From Eunapius fragilis (Eukaryota > Porifera > Demospongiae > Spongillida > Spongillidae), in assembly GCA_963681505.1 (NCBI GenBank), contig OY811979.1, positions 8,106,736-8,170,735 on the forward strand: DNA of 64,000 nt, given 5' to 3'. Below are positions 55,980 through 64,000 of this stretch, in pieces; position 1 is the stretch's first letter, and each line of letters opens with the position of its first letter. The position numbers were made by a program, and so were the translations under genes. Under the pieces are notes generated by a model that was given only the letters and a program-made list of their open reading frames with translations, did no database searches and was not told where the DNA came from.

Positions 55980-56456
55980 GGATCACGTGTAATGTACATA
56001 CAAGGCACCCACCACTGGATCAGCAAACATAGTGGAGGCAGGCAAGGCTGTAGTGGTGAAGCAGGGGATGGCTGCAGCGCCAGTAGTTGCCATGACAACA
56101 GCAGCTGCTTCATTGACATTGGACACCAGAGGCAAAGGGCTTGCCACCTAGGATGATTGGACAGTATGAACAAGGTAGTACATAGACTCCGGCCGGGGGG
56201 GTGGGGGGGGGGCTGCTATCTCCATATAGATAACAAGGTCATCACAGAACACAACGAGTAGGGCCATCAACTCATCTGCCACCCCATTGATGGCCTCGCT
56301 CCAGGCTTGTGTGCTGTAGACTGGGGAGAGGGACTGCTGGAGGTCTTGAGATTGGGTCCGCTCTGGGCTTTGATGGTAGAGGTCCTCGGGTTTCCCTCTC
56401 CATGTGCTAGGACTTCTGGATGGGGACTGCTGGTGGGTCATGGGTGAGGATACCAT
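55980..56456 (-). CDS. Possible minus-strand gene fragment, two exon-like pieces
   Basis: The upstream piece (56456 to about 56215) is Ser/Pro/Gln-rich and then reads TQAWSEAINGVADELMALLV and VFCDDL. A poly-C patch follows. Beyond an acceptor-like CAATCATCCTAG the downstream piece (about 56150 to 55985) reads VASPLPLVSNVNEAAAVVMA and FADPVVGALYVHYT before a stop. Both look protein-like. The donor of the first piece is not convincing, so the joining is unproven. Not recognised. Confidence 0.35.
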
Positions 56457-56559
56457 TGGCTGCTATCTGGGGAGTGAGGTTCCTGAAGGAAGGCACATGG
56501 AGATCAGAGGGGGATGGAAGGTGAAAGAGGGAGTGAGGGGAATGGAGAAAAGGGAACAG

Positions 56560-56581
56560 GAGCGAGAGAGAGAGAGAGAGA
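56560..56581. repeat. (GA)n microsatellite
   Basis: Short GAGAGA run. Confidence 0.9.
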
Positions 56582-57040
56582 GGAGGTGATTCCTCCCTGC
56601 CATGCAAGTGTACCATTGTACACATAAACTCAGCTATAGATGTATCATGAGAACAAACAGGAGAGATGTTTAACAAGCGGTTTACAACAGATGCAGGGTA
56701 ATCTGGGGAATAGTCCTAGTGGAGTTACAAGTTTTTGTAGCCTATATAAAGCATCAGTAATTCGAATAACCCCCCCCCCCCTCCTTCCTCCCATCCCTCT
56801 TCACACTATGTTTGTCACAAAGAAAATAACACCACAATAACCCCCAAGGCTGATCAATGAGATAATGAACAGGTAATCCAAGACACAGGTATTTGTATGT
56901 GTCAACTGAAGGGGACAGTAGCCATCTTGGATGTACGTATGTTGGTAAACATTGGGCTATTACATTTAATAATTGTACACCCCACACATTATAAAATACT
57001 GGACAGCTCATGTGAGCACACAACCTTCTGAACAGTACGT

Positions 57041-57060
57041 TGCACCCCCCCCCCCCCCCC
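57041..57060. repeat. Poly-C run
   Basis: Followed by CAGGACA, like the C runs near 56769 and 57322. Confidence 0.85.
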
Positions 57061-57165
57061 CAGGACAGCTTTGATTAGAAATTTGTCCAGGAATTTGTCC
57101 CAGGACAAATTCACACGACTACTTGATATGGAGGCTCCCTCACGATTTTCTTGAACTCACCCAGG

Positions 57166-57274
57166 CAGTGGCAGATCCAGCATATTTTAGGTTCATTGTA
57201 ACGGGGCAATTATGGGCCCATGCCCGCAATTGCCCGGTTTTAATGAGCCTAAAATATGCCTGGATCCGCCACTG
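57166..57274. mobile_element. MITE, 109 bp, CAGTGG termini
   Basis: CAGTGGCAGATCCAG at the left and CTGGATCCGCCACTG at the right. The inverted repeats continue through CATATTTTAGG(C/T)TCATT to a short GGGCCCATGCCC centre. The flanks share CCCAG in an 8-bp frame (5 of 8), compatible with a worn hAT duplication. Confidence 0.8.
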
Positions 57275-57644
57275 TCCCCAGAACCTGACAGACGTAGTGG
57301 ACACTGGTCACCCCTTGGAAACCCCCCCCCCCCCCAGGACACAAAAATTAATTCATTATAGTTCTTCAACTAATCAATACTTCTCCCCACACCATAGGAT
57401 ACAATTGCTTAAACACTGGTTCTCCTTGGACTTACACGTTTTACACCCTTGTGTTTTCCTGGACAATTACTTATATTCCTTCCCTCCCTCCCTTCCCCAG
57501 GGACACTCCTATTAAATAAAGTAAGAGGCCCCTGGATGCCTCCCAAATGTATCTTTATTTTTAAAAATCTGATTTACACGTAGTGGATAATGATCTTTGT
57601 GTTATTTTAATTTTATTGTAAATATCTCATAGTTCTCTTTCAAG

Positions 57645-57746
57645 ATGGCAACCGTTTTACAATTTGCACACTCTGTCAAGATGGAGACTGTGGTGTCAAA
57701 TATTGTGCGTGATTTAGAGACCAATTATTATAATGCTTCAGATTAG
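57645..57746 (+). CDS. Small reading frame, 33 codons
   Basis: ATG in a good context (CAAGATGG) opens MATVLQFAHSVKMETVVSNI and then VRDLETNYYNASD, stop. The composition is balanced and helix-like, with no repeats. A CACGTG-like TCACGTGC follows near 57750. It may be a short peptide gene, a first exon lacking its donor, or chance. Confidence 0.3.
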   Translation: MATVLQFAHSVKMETVVSNIVRDLETNYYNASD

Positions 57747-57989
57747 TAATCACGTGCGAATCAAAGCATGAATAAATTAGATGCGATTAGCTTTGCAAAG
57801 GACGTTAATTAAAGGAACATGAAAACACATGATCGTGCAAAGTGGCAAGTTTCTTTGTTGTATTCTTATGTGTGTTTGCCTTCAGAAATAACATGTTCAG
57901 TTGCTTCTTCTATACTAGAAACATGGTGACCTAGCTGCGTTACTTAGAAGATGGACGTGCACCGGCACAAGCCTTTGTTAAGAGTTCAT

Positions 57990-58260
57990 CCATTTTTCGT
58001 TTTTACCCATACATATCACGCGGGAAACATACCTGTTTCCCTACAGTACCCCAGACGGCTCACGTCTCCCCCCAGGACACACACCTGTACCCCTATAGTA
58101 CCCCAGACGCTCACCCCAGGACACACACCTATACCCATAGAGTATCTCAGACAGTCCATAATGATTATCTTATTACACAGGAGACCCCCTGGAAAATGTA
58201 CATTGTCATGTCACAAGCCCCCTCAAACATTGGACATGCCCCCAGGACACTAATTCTTGT
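57990..58260 (+). repeat. Dispersed repeat with about 40-bp subunits, plus orientation
   Basis: Subunits of the type CACACACCTGTACCCCTATAG, TACCCCAGACGCTCACCCCA. Inverted relative of 55640-55845. The reading frame over it is probably repeat-driven. Confidence 0.75.
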
Positions 58261-58261
58261 C

Positions 58262-58862
58262 TTCTGTGGGGGGTGTACGATTAAATAATGAAATAGCCCA
58301 TTGTTACACTAGTTAGTAACAGGGACAAATGAGAAGTTGGTCGCACCTACCCCACCAAAACAAAAGGTTACACACACCACACAACCTCCTCACCTTATCT
58401 CATCCTTCAGGTCTGGCTGCTCCAGAATGTTTGGCTTTGGGTGCACCCCTGGTGAAAACTGCCTTCTACCATGTAGTTCACTAACACCAGTCCTCATAGA
58501 CTACCATCTAGTCGAGGTGTGTCTACAACCACACAACACAATGTGTCAATATTATGCCATTGCACCCATACTACATACAGGTATACATATGTACAAGAGG
58601 TTCATTGAACCTTACCTACATGTATGTGTGCTAATGCGAATGGCAATGCATAACATCAGCTGATTACTGTTCAATCCACTGAAAGTGATGGTGACTGTTG
58701 ATGCTGATGCTGGGGGAAAAGGTGGGGATAAATGCTTGCATATGTTGCACTTGTCCCTTGGCACTGGGCATACACAATGGTCAGCAAATGAATAGGTAAA
58801 CAATTTAAGGCACAAATATACACACACTCAAGCACACACACACAATTGTACCTTGATCTCCT
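58262..58862. other. No firmly supported gene
   Basis: A 108-codon frame starting at 58337 is Thr/Pro/Cys-rich with no domain, and I do not trust it. Confidence 0.3.
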
Positions 58863-58866
58863 TCAG

Positions 58867-58944
58867 GTACCAGCAGGGATAAGGCCAACCAGCTCATTCG
58901 GTCCTCGCTCAACTGCTCATAGACACAAAGACATCTTCCGCTAA
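58867..58944 (+). CDS. Possible terminal exon
   Basis: After CTTGATCTCCTTCAG, a good acceptor, the frame reads VPAGIRPTSSFGPRSTAHRH and KDIFR, stop. Short and unidentified; no partner exon was assigned. Confidence 0.25.
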   Translation, partial: VPAGIRPTSSFGPRSTAHRHKDIFR

Positions 58945-58949
58945 GTAAC

Positions 58950-59960
58950 TGGCTTTATATCACCTTGTGTGTTCAATGTATTGATGATCATCACTGACTC
59001 CAACAATGCATTTCATCATCTATTTCAGCTGCTAAGTAAATTTTAATCATGGATCAGCAAGCCACTTACAATCTGATACTTGTCTTTTCCATTTCATTCT
59101 TTACAGAACCAACAGAAGTCCACTAGGTGATTCTTTGTTTGAGCAAAGTAGTATGATATTCAAATTTAGTTTTAAATAAGCAACCGTCTATAAGAACTGT
59201 GGGCTATCAAGCAAAAACTGTCCTATGACGTGACAAACTCAAACATGCAAAAAACAAACTCTGAAGAAAGATGAATGCATCTGGATCAATGAAATGAATC
59301 TGACATAGTTAAACAGATGGTAACACCACCAGTACTAAAAGAGAACACTAGTGACTTCTGCAACCTATGCTGCTTCATACTTAGTTAAGGAATCCTTTTT
59401 CTGACCGGTACTGTCAATTCAATACTCATTAACCCCAAACTACGGAGACTGGCGTAGCTTCCTTGGCGGAGCACAGAACTATTGGCCTAACCAACTGTCG
59501 TAGATTAAGGTGACCATGACTGACTACTACTACTGGTTGTTAACTGCTTGAGGCATGAACACCTTTTCTTATTGAAAGTGTTTGCTAGAAAGTTGCTTCA
59601 TGTGATCTACAATCCACAAACTATCAGACATAACAAAAATAGCTTTTTTGATGACTAGAATAGGTTACTTAAAAGCGTTAAAGAGTGCACAAGGTACCCA
59701 AAAATCTATTTGAGAAATTCCATACTCCTCCCCCTCACTACCCCTCCCCCAAACCCCAGGGCGAGAGTATGCCCACTTCCATGACACAACCACAGTTCAA
59801 GATATGACTGGGACTGTTTTCGAGTGGGTCAGATACATGGGTAGCCAGTCTATTGCGAGTGATACTATGTTTTAAACTCAGAAATGGCACGTACTGTACA
59901 ATCTTAATCAATATGGTGGAAGTTTGAATAAGTGGAACCACACTGCAGTGCACAGAGGCC
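58950..59960. other. No gene seen upstream of the TATA box
   Basis: Ordinary composition; short frames only. The last few hundred bases may be promoter for the small gene at 60028. Confidence 0.3.
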
Positions 59961-59967
59961 CTCTCTG

Positions 59968-59975
59968 TATAAATA
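59968..59975 (+). promoter_or_regulatory. TATA box
   Basis: TATAAATA in a GC-richer setting, 60 bases before the ATG at 60028; transcription would start near 60000. Confidence 0.5.
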
Positions 59976-60027
59976 TGGATGCTACTAAGATGCACCCTGA
60001 GGTACCGAGGTTTATAGGGCTGCCAAC

Positions 60028-60198
60028 ATGAACCTGGAAGACAGAGGTGAGTACATTTGTACAGGACCCAGAGTAAAGTAGAGGCTTATGTAAAACTACT
60101 GCTAACGAGCTCCATGCCTAGATGCTAAAAAGAAGCTGCTGAAAAAAGATTCACTGAGCTCGAAGCAGTCCAAACAGGCACAGAAGAAGTGCTGTTAA
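60028..60198 (+). CDS. Two-exon gene for a 31-residue Lys-rich peptide ending in Cys-Cys
   Basis: Exon 1 (60028-60046) starts MNLEDR; the donor is GAG|GTGAGT. A 75-base intron contains TGCTAAC, a near-consensus branch point, 22 bases before the acceptor GCCTAG. Exon 2 (60122-60198) continues in phase (D, AKKKLLKKDSLSSKQSK) and ends QAQKKCC, stop. An in-frame TGA lies 27 bases before the ATG, so the start is forced, and a TATA box sits 60 bases upstream. Eleven of 31 residues are Lys or Arg. A C-terminal Cys-Cys is the class of end geranylgeranylated in Rab proteins, or it could be palmitoylated; that is inference. No family recognised. The compact intron fits small invertebrate genomes. Confidence 0.55.
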
Positions 60199-60234
60199 TC
60201 AAAAGTGTACACTTTTTCTTTCCCACTCCCGTAG

Positions 60235-60426
60235 CTCGCTAATATTGCTAAGTTGTGGTATCCCATGCCTAATACAAGGACACTGAGTGCAACAAGAGAG
60301 GATGAAGGAGGCAGTTCAGCTGAACGTTTCAGAAAGGTTCCATTGGTTCAAATAACAGATGTTCGGTCCAATGTGAAGTTACTAAGTTCTAGTATTAAGT
60401 TCAACGTACTGGAGTCATTGATATAA
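60235..60426 (+). CDS. Exon-like segment, 63 codons, strong acceptor
   Basis: A long pyrimidine run and ACTCCCGTAG precede a phase-0 frame: LANIAKLWYPMPNTRTLSAT, then REDEGGSSAERFRKVPLVQI, TDVRSNVKLLSSSIKFNVLE and SLI, stop. The codon mix and amphipathic pattern look genuinely coding, with no repeats. It does not join in phase to the two exons just upstream (an in-frame TAA results), so the partner exon is elsewhere or the upstream gene has another isoform. Unidentified. Confidence 0.45.
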   Translation, partial: LANIAKLWYPMPNTRTLSATREDEGGSSAERFRKVPLVQITDVRSNVKLLSSSIKFNVLESLI

Positions 60427-60669
60427 ACGATAACACTGTGTAAATAGGCTTTTTATACGTGATATGGATACATTGGTGGTTGCTTGCATTTAATTTACTC
60501 TGAAATCCAATCGTAAAATCCAAGACAACAAATTAAATTAAATCATTAAGGGCTCGTGAGGACTCCGACAAAAAAAACAGCCTGAGAGCTCGATAAACTA
60601 AGAAAGCAGAACGAGGTACTCAGGCAAACACGAACCGATCTTGATAAAAAGTAATGCCAATGAACCTGA

Positions 60670-60822
60670 AATGAAAGTAATGCCAACGACCCTGTTGAGC
60701 TTGACTCAAGTCTGCTTCGTGATGAAAATGTGTACCTTGTTTGCAAAGGGACAATAAAAGGACTCCACCACCATGGCAAACACCCCACGAAATGTGTTTT
60801 TTTGGAAGCAAAGAAAAAATGA
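60670..60822 (+). CDS. Exon-like frame ending in a Lys-rich tail
   Basis: Open from after a TGA at 60667 to TGA at 60820. From the acidic part it reads NDPVELDSSLLRDENVYLVC, then KGTIKGLHHHGKHPTKCVFL and EAKKK. A 23-bp unit (AAAGTAATGCCAAYGAMCCTG) is tandemly repeated near its start, giving AG acceptor-like points. A competing reading in another frame starts at 60773 with a near-perfect Kozak ATG (CCACCATGG, MANTPRNVFFWKQRKNEC) and leads to a strong donor G|GTAAGT at 60828. Both cannot be right over the overlap. Confidence 0.35.
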   Translation, partial: NESNANDPVELDSSLLRDENVYLVCKGTIKGLHHHGKHPTKCVFLEAKKK

Positions 60823-61070
60823 GTGTGGTAAGTCCCTACAAAGTTTATGCAGTACTCTAATCGGTAGTGGCCGACTAAACTAAAAATTTTCCCGGCAAAA
60901 AGCCAAAGCGTGCACTCGCATGCTTCTAATAAGTAATTAATGTGTCACCACATTTATTCGACAGCTTGCTTATCAATTGATTAATAATGAATTTCTGGAT
61001 GTTGAAGAGTGCCATGGGAGCCAGGATATATTTATGTAGTAGCACACTCTTTTGTTATTTCTTCGTGCAG

Positions 61071-61205
61071 GCTGTACATAAATGCTCATTGTTGAGTTCA
61101 TTACCACAATACCAGGAGACTACTGGGAGATGCCAACAGATGTGTGCGGATGAAAATGAAGATCTGGTCGAAAATTATGAAATACAGTTACCCATAATAG
61201 ACTAA
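61071..61205 (+). CDS. Terminal-exon-like segment, strong acceptor
   Basis: TTTTGTTATTTCTTCGTGCAG precedes AVHKCSLLSSLPQYQETTGR, CQQMCADENEDLVENYEIQL and PIID, stop. The donor at 60828 is in phase 1 and this frame is phase 0, so those two do not join in this frame. Acidic C-terminus; unidentified. Confidence 0.4.
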   Translation, partial: AVHKCSLLSSLPQYQETTGRCQQMCADENEDLVENYEIQLPIID

Positions 61206-61763
61206 CATGCCATCTAAAGCAGTTCAAAGGGCGCTGTGACCTGGGACGTCTGACTCAATAACAAGATGAGTCATTGGAGACACCAAAATGGCCTGAAGCA
61301 AGGGCACACGAAGCCTTCATACAGGAAAGGGGGGGGTTGAATTTTGTTAATGTCTTACAGTAATAATACTTTGAGTATGGTGAGGGGGGGGGGGGGGGGG
61401 TACATTGGATCAGTTAAATTCTTTACATACGTTCCATGAACAAAAAAAATCAGCGCGGAACAAAAAATAATATTGAACCACTAAACTTTCCTCATTGAAA
61501 TTAAAATAAAAAAATCACTAGTGCGCTGATCGTAATAATTTTACCATCATTATGTGTAGACTCTAAATTGCAATAGGCTTCAGTTCTCGGTTCTGTTCCG
61601 CATTCGCGCTAGCTTTACCATCGTCATGTCGCTGCATTCATTAATTCAAACATCACTGCGTTCATGCAAAGATCACTGCGAATGTTGGATGACCGATCGA
61701 AATCAAAATGTCGAATTTTGAAAGGTTTGACGTTCCATACACAACGATCCAACAAACATCACG
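61206..61763. other. No gene seen; G run
   Basis: Contains a poly-G stretch near 61385-61400 and CG-containing sequence near 61600-61750 that could be a promoter. TCACTGCG occurs twice near 61650-61680. Confidence 0.3.
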
Positions 61764-62210
61764 ATGGCAATAAGAAAAATCTGGGGTAAAAGAAAGAGGG
61801 TCATGTCACAAAAAATTTGGTCCAGGGAAAAAATAGGTCAGGCCAGACCAATTTTGGCGACCAAAAGTTTGGTAAGAAATGTACCCGGAGGGTGCAAGCA
61901 TAGCATGCAAGTGATGCATTTCAAGGAAAGGCTCAGAAGTTTTTGCTGTGAAAGGTTATTTAACAGCGTAGCTAAACGAGAAACTAGCTTTCATGGATTT
62001 TCGCTCTTGCCACACAGGCCAAACCGGTTAGAACAACCCAGGGTGAACCTTCGACTAAAGAAGGGCGACTATCCGACTCAGGCTCTGCCATCCTCACCGC
62101 TTCCAGTGAGGCAATCTCAATGCTCAGCGCCACCTCTTCCACCATCACCATCACCACAGGAAGAGCCAGATGAAGTGTCTAGACCTAGCCACCACTGGGA
62201 TCTAGGCTGA
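61764..62210 (+). CDS. Unidentified basic protein frame, 148 codons
   Basis: MAIRKIWGKRKRVMSQKIWS begins a Lys/Arg-rich half, followed by HFKERLRSFCCERLFNSVAK and HGFSLLPHRPNRLEQPRVNL. The tail is Pro/Ser-rich (PPLPPSPSPQEEPDEVSRPS) and ends at TGA. The ATG context (CACGATGG) is good and the frame is the longest non-repetitive one in this part of the window. Net charge is strongly positive up to residue 105. No domain recognised; it could be an intact small gene or a first exon. Confidence 0.45.
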   Translation: MAIRKIWGKRKRVMSQKIWSREKIGQARPILATKSLVRNVPGGCKHSMQVMHFKERLRSFCCERLFNSVAKRETSFHGFSLLPHRPNRLEQPRVNLRLKKGDYPTQALPSSPLPVRQSQCSAPPLPPSPSPQEEPDEVSRPSHHWDLG

Positions 62211-62510
62211 GGCCCAAGCCTGGAAATGGTACAACAGAAAGCCCGGCCTCTTGCTTTGCCACCAGATGCAACGAACCAAAGGCAAAGGTGTTTGTCAGAC
62301 TATACGGTTGCCTCAACCTGACCGTAGGCAAGGGCTTCCTCATGCGGTTCCCTGTTGAGGCAGCATAACTGATTTGTGAATATAATGCACATGGCGTCAC
62401 AATGATTCTGTCGAATGTCTTTTTCATTTTGCTGGCCCGTAAACTGTTTACATGAAGAACTGTGATGATGATGTCCCCTCTCCACACACACTCTCTCTCT
62501 CCCTCTCCAG

Positions 62511-62772
62511 GTTGCAGCATGGATCCGGACATTCCCCTCAACTCACATCAACCTTTGCTCCTCTTACCACTAATCAAAAATATGCACACAAAAAATGGAC
62601 TCACAAAGATGTGAAGCCACCCAACAGTCAATATAATTATGACTCATTTCCCCCCCCCCCCCCCCCCCCCCCCCCCCGGCCGTGATATTCAAGTGGAAGG
62701 ACAGACAAAATTGGATAAATTCCTTTCTACGGACCTGAGAATGGAGGAGAAATCCTCAAGCCACAGGGGGTA
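62511..62772 (+). CDS. Exon-like segment interrupted by a poly-C run
   Basis: After the strong acceptor CTCTCCCTCTCCAG the frame reads LQHGSGHSPQLTSTFAPLTT, NQKYAHKKWTHKDVKPPNSQ and YNYDSF, then enters about 28 C. Beyond it one frame reads RDIQVEGQTKLDKFLSTDLR and MEEKSSSHRG up to a donor-like GGG|GTAGGT. QTKLDKFL resembles a PCNA-interacting (PIP-box) motif, QxxhxxaaL. Whether the two halves share a frame depends on the true C count, so they may be one exon or two. Confidence 0.4.
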
Positions 62773-63030
62773 GGTTATCCCAATTTGTATCATAATAAAA
62801 CAGTGGGAAACACATGTGCACCAATAGACGTTATTCGACCTGAATATAAACAGAGACCATCACATTGTATATATTTATAGGGGACAACGTGTCCTTAACT
62901 TGTGAGGGCAATGTGACGGTGCGAGTGCCCCGTCTTCAGTAAGGTCATCCAGTGCAAGCGTCAGCAGGTATACAGCATATTCAGGAGGGTTACCCAGTGG
63001 AGAGGGCACATCACAAGACTGAACCGTTAT

Positions 63031-64000
63031 TGTTAGGGTTAGGGTGCATTGGGTGTGTGGTATAAAAATGAGCACAATGTTGTTAAGAGAGTTGTTCCTA
63101 GTTCTAGTGGTTCTGTTGAAGTCTTTGAGTGATTAGGATGATGGGAGTCATTTTATGCGAGCGGGAATCGCGCTAGCAAATCGTTGTCGCAAGCGCGTGG
63201 GAATACTGACTGGTGGCAGCATTACCGAGAATCCTTCACATTTGGTGGCAGCGGTGGGATACAGATCGCCGAACGTTTTTCGGTCGTAGCCGCGCCGGGA
63301 TATTGTTTATGTCAGTTACCCGCTCCGGAAAATCTTACAAGCAGCAACAGGCAATAAGTACCAGGATGGAGACGCCACAAGACATACAGCAGTGTCTGAA
63401 ACTGCTGATGGAGGACCGTCAGAAGCGTGAGGGAGAGATAGCGGCAGAACGCGCTGAGCGAGAGCAGCGATATCAGGAGGAGAGACAGCGGCGAGAACGC
63501 GAAACGGAAGAAAGAATGAAGCTTATGCAAGGACATATTGAGGGGCTGATGAAAATGGTGGAAGGAAGTAAGAGCGTTGCAGCGAAGCCAGCGGTGAAGT
63601 TGGTGCCGTTGAAAACCGACGACGACATCGAGTCGTATCTGGTCACCTTCGAGCGTATCATGGGGGCACATAAGATCGAGATGGGTCTCTGGCCGCACCA
63701 TCTTGTCCCACAGCTATCTGGAAAGGCCCAGTTAGCTTTCGCAGCTCTAGCAACCGGCGATATCTCTAACTACGATGCTATCAAGACCGCTATACTCGCA
63801 CGGTATGATATCAATGAAGAATCATATCGCAACAGGTTTCGAACAGCGAAGCGCAAGGACGGCGAAACGAGTCGCGAGTTCGGAGTTCGGTTGATGGATA
63901 CGTTGGCGAAGTGGCTGAAAGAGTATAAAACGGCAGAACAATTTCGGGAGGTCCTTGGTATCGAGCAGCTGCTGGACACCTTGTCGGTGGATAAACGTTT
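63031..64000 (+). mobile_element. 5' end of a Ty3/Gypsy-type LTR retrotransposon (cut by window end)
   Basis: A probable 5' LTR begins near 63031 (TGTTAGGG) and ends near 63240 (CACA), with a TATA-like GTATAAAAATG near 63059. A primer binding site follows, and then a gag frame opens at 63309 and runs off the window edge. Gag starts with a Glu/Arg-rich coiled-coil-like stretch (about residues 20-65), followed by a SCAN-like capsid region common in metazoan Gypsy gag. The part in view looks whole and so fairly young; the left LTR border is uncertain without the other LTR. Confidence 0.75.
63243..63260 (+). other. Primer binding site, tRNA-Leu type
   Basis: TGGTGGCAGCGGTGGGAT is complementary to the 3' end of common animal tRNA-Leu species (ATCCCACCGCTGCCA plus CCA), recalled from their sequence. 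Confidence 0.75.

Noticed and set aside
59738-59995. 85-codon minus-strand frame
   Set aside because: Overlaps the TATA box and start of the better-supported plus-strand gene; composition not convincing.
60546-60788. Minus-strand Ser/Leu/Phe-rich frames
   Set aside because: The plus-strand frame over the same bases has a far more protein-like composition and stronger start and splice signals.
63031-63050. Telomere-like TTAGGG repeats
   Set aside because: Only two units, inside the probable LTR start.

Overview
This is eukaryotic, animal-type DNA: spliced-looking exons with GT/AG borders, many (TG)n/(CA)n microsatellites and polypurine tracts, MITEs, a LINE-like reverse transcriptase family and one LTR retrotransposon. 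I favour a marine invertebrate, perhaps a sponge, because the reverse transcriptase C-terminus (RHNxLRD, RPAD, GRLNLHLVRANA motifs) is a type I recall as abundant in sponges and cnidarians. That is recollection, not a search, and the species is not fixed. No rRNA, tRNA or CRISPR array was seen.

Positions 1 to about 53,750 are almost wholly built from one superfamily of mobile elements with very long terminal inverted repeats (TIRs, roughly 0.5 to 3.5 kb). All members end in almost the same tip, GGTC(C/T)GTGT(A/G), followed in four of five families by a TTTCC-x-CCATTT-like stretch. Layout: family 1 copy A (1-3738, cut by the window edge); a family 4 element (3741-19050) carrying a whole family 1 element (10896-18976) inside its right arm; a family 5 element (19051-37454) with a family 2 element (19062-24663) inserted 11 bases from its left end; then family 3 elements 3a (from 37456), 3b (42459-48675, inserted in the tip of 3a) and 3c (48897-53743). 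Three insertions have perfect 6-bp target-site duplications (GACTAC, GTGTAC, CACCTG) and a fourth has 5 of 6. One is confirmed by the uninterrupted target in the opposite arm of the same host element. The elements repeatedly land in or beside each other's tips.

No transposase was recognised. The cargo includes a RING/B-box (TRIM-like) fragment in both arms of family 1, LINE reverse transcriptase C-termini with a zinc knuckle and a restriction-like-endonuclease-like core in families 3 and 5, repeated exon-like segments in family 5, and unidentified short reading frames in families 1, 2 and 4. Smaller MITEs and foldbacks have inserted into these elements, several with a paralogous empty site in the same window.

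Positions 53,750-63,000 look more like ordinary host sequence: a 28/29-bp minisatellite over a minus-strand reading frame, MITEs, and around 57.6-62.8 kb several exon-like segments with good splice signals, including a compact two-exon gene for a 31-residue lysine-rich peptide ending in Cys-Cys. The window closes with the 5' end of a Ty3/Gypsy-type LTR retrotransposon (from about 63,031) with a tRNA-Leu-type primer binding site and an open gag frame running off the edge.

Identities and repeat borders were judged by eye; coordinates marked as approximate may be off by tens of bases.
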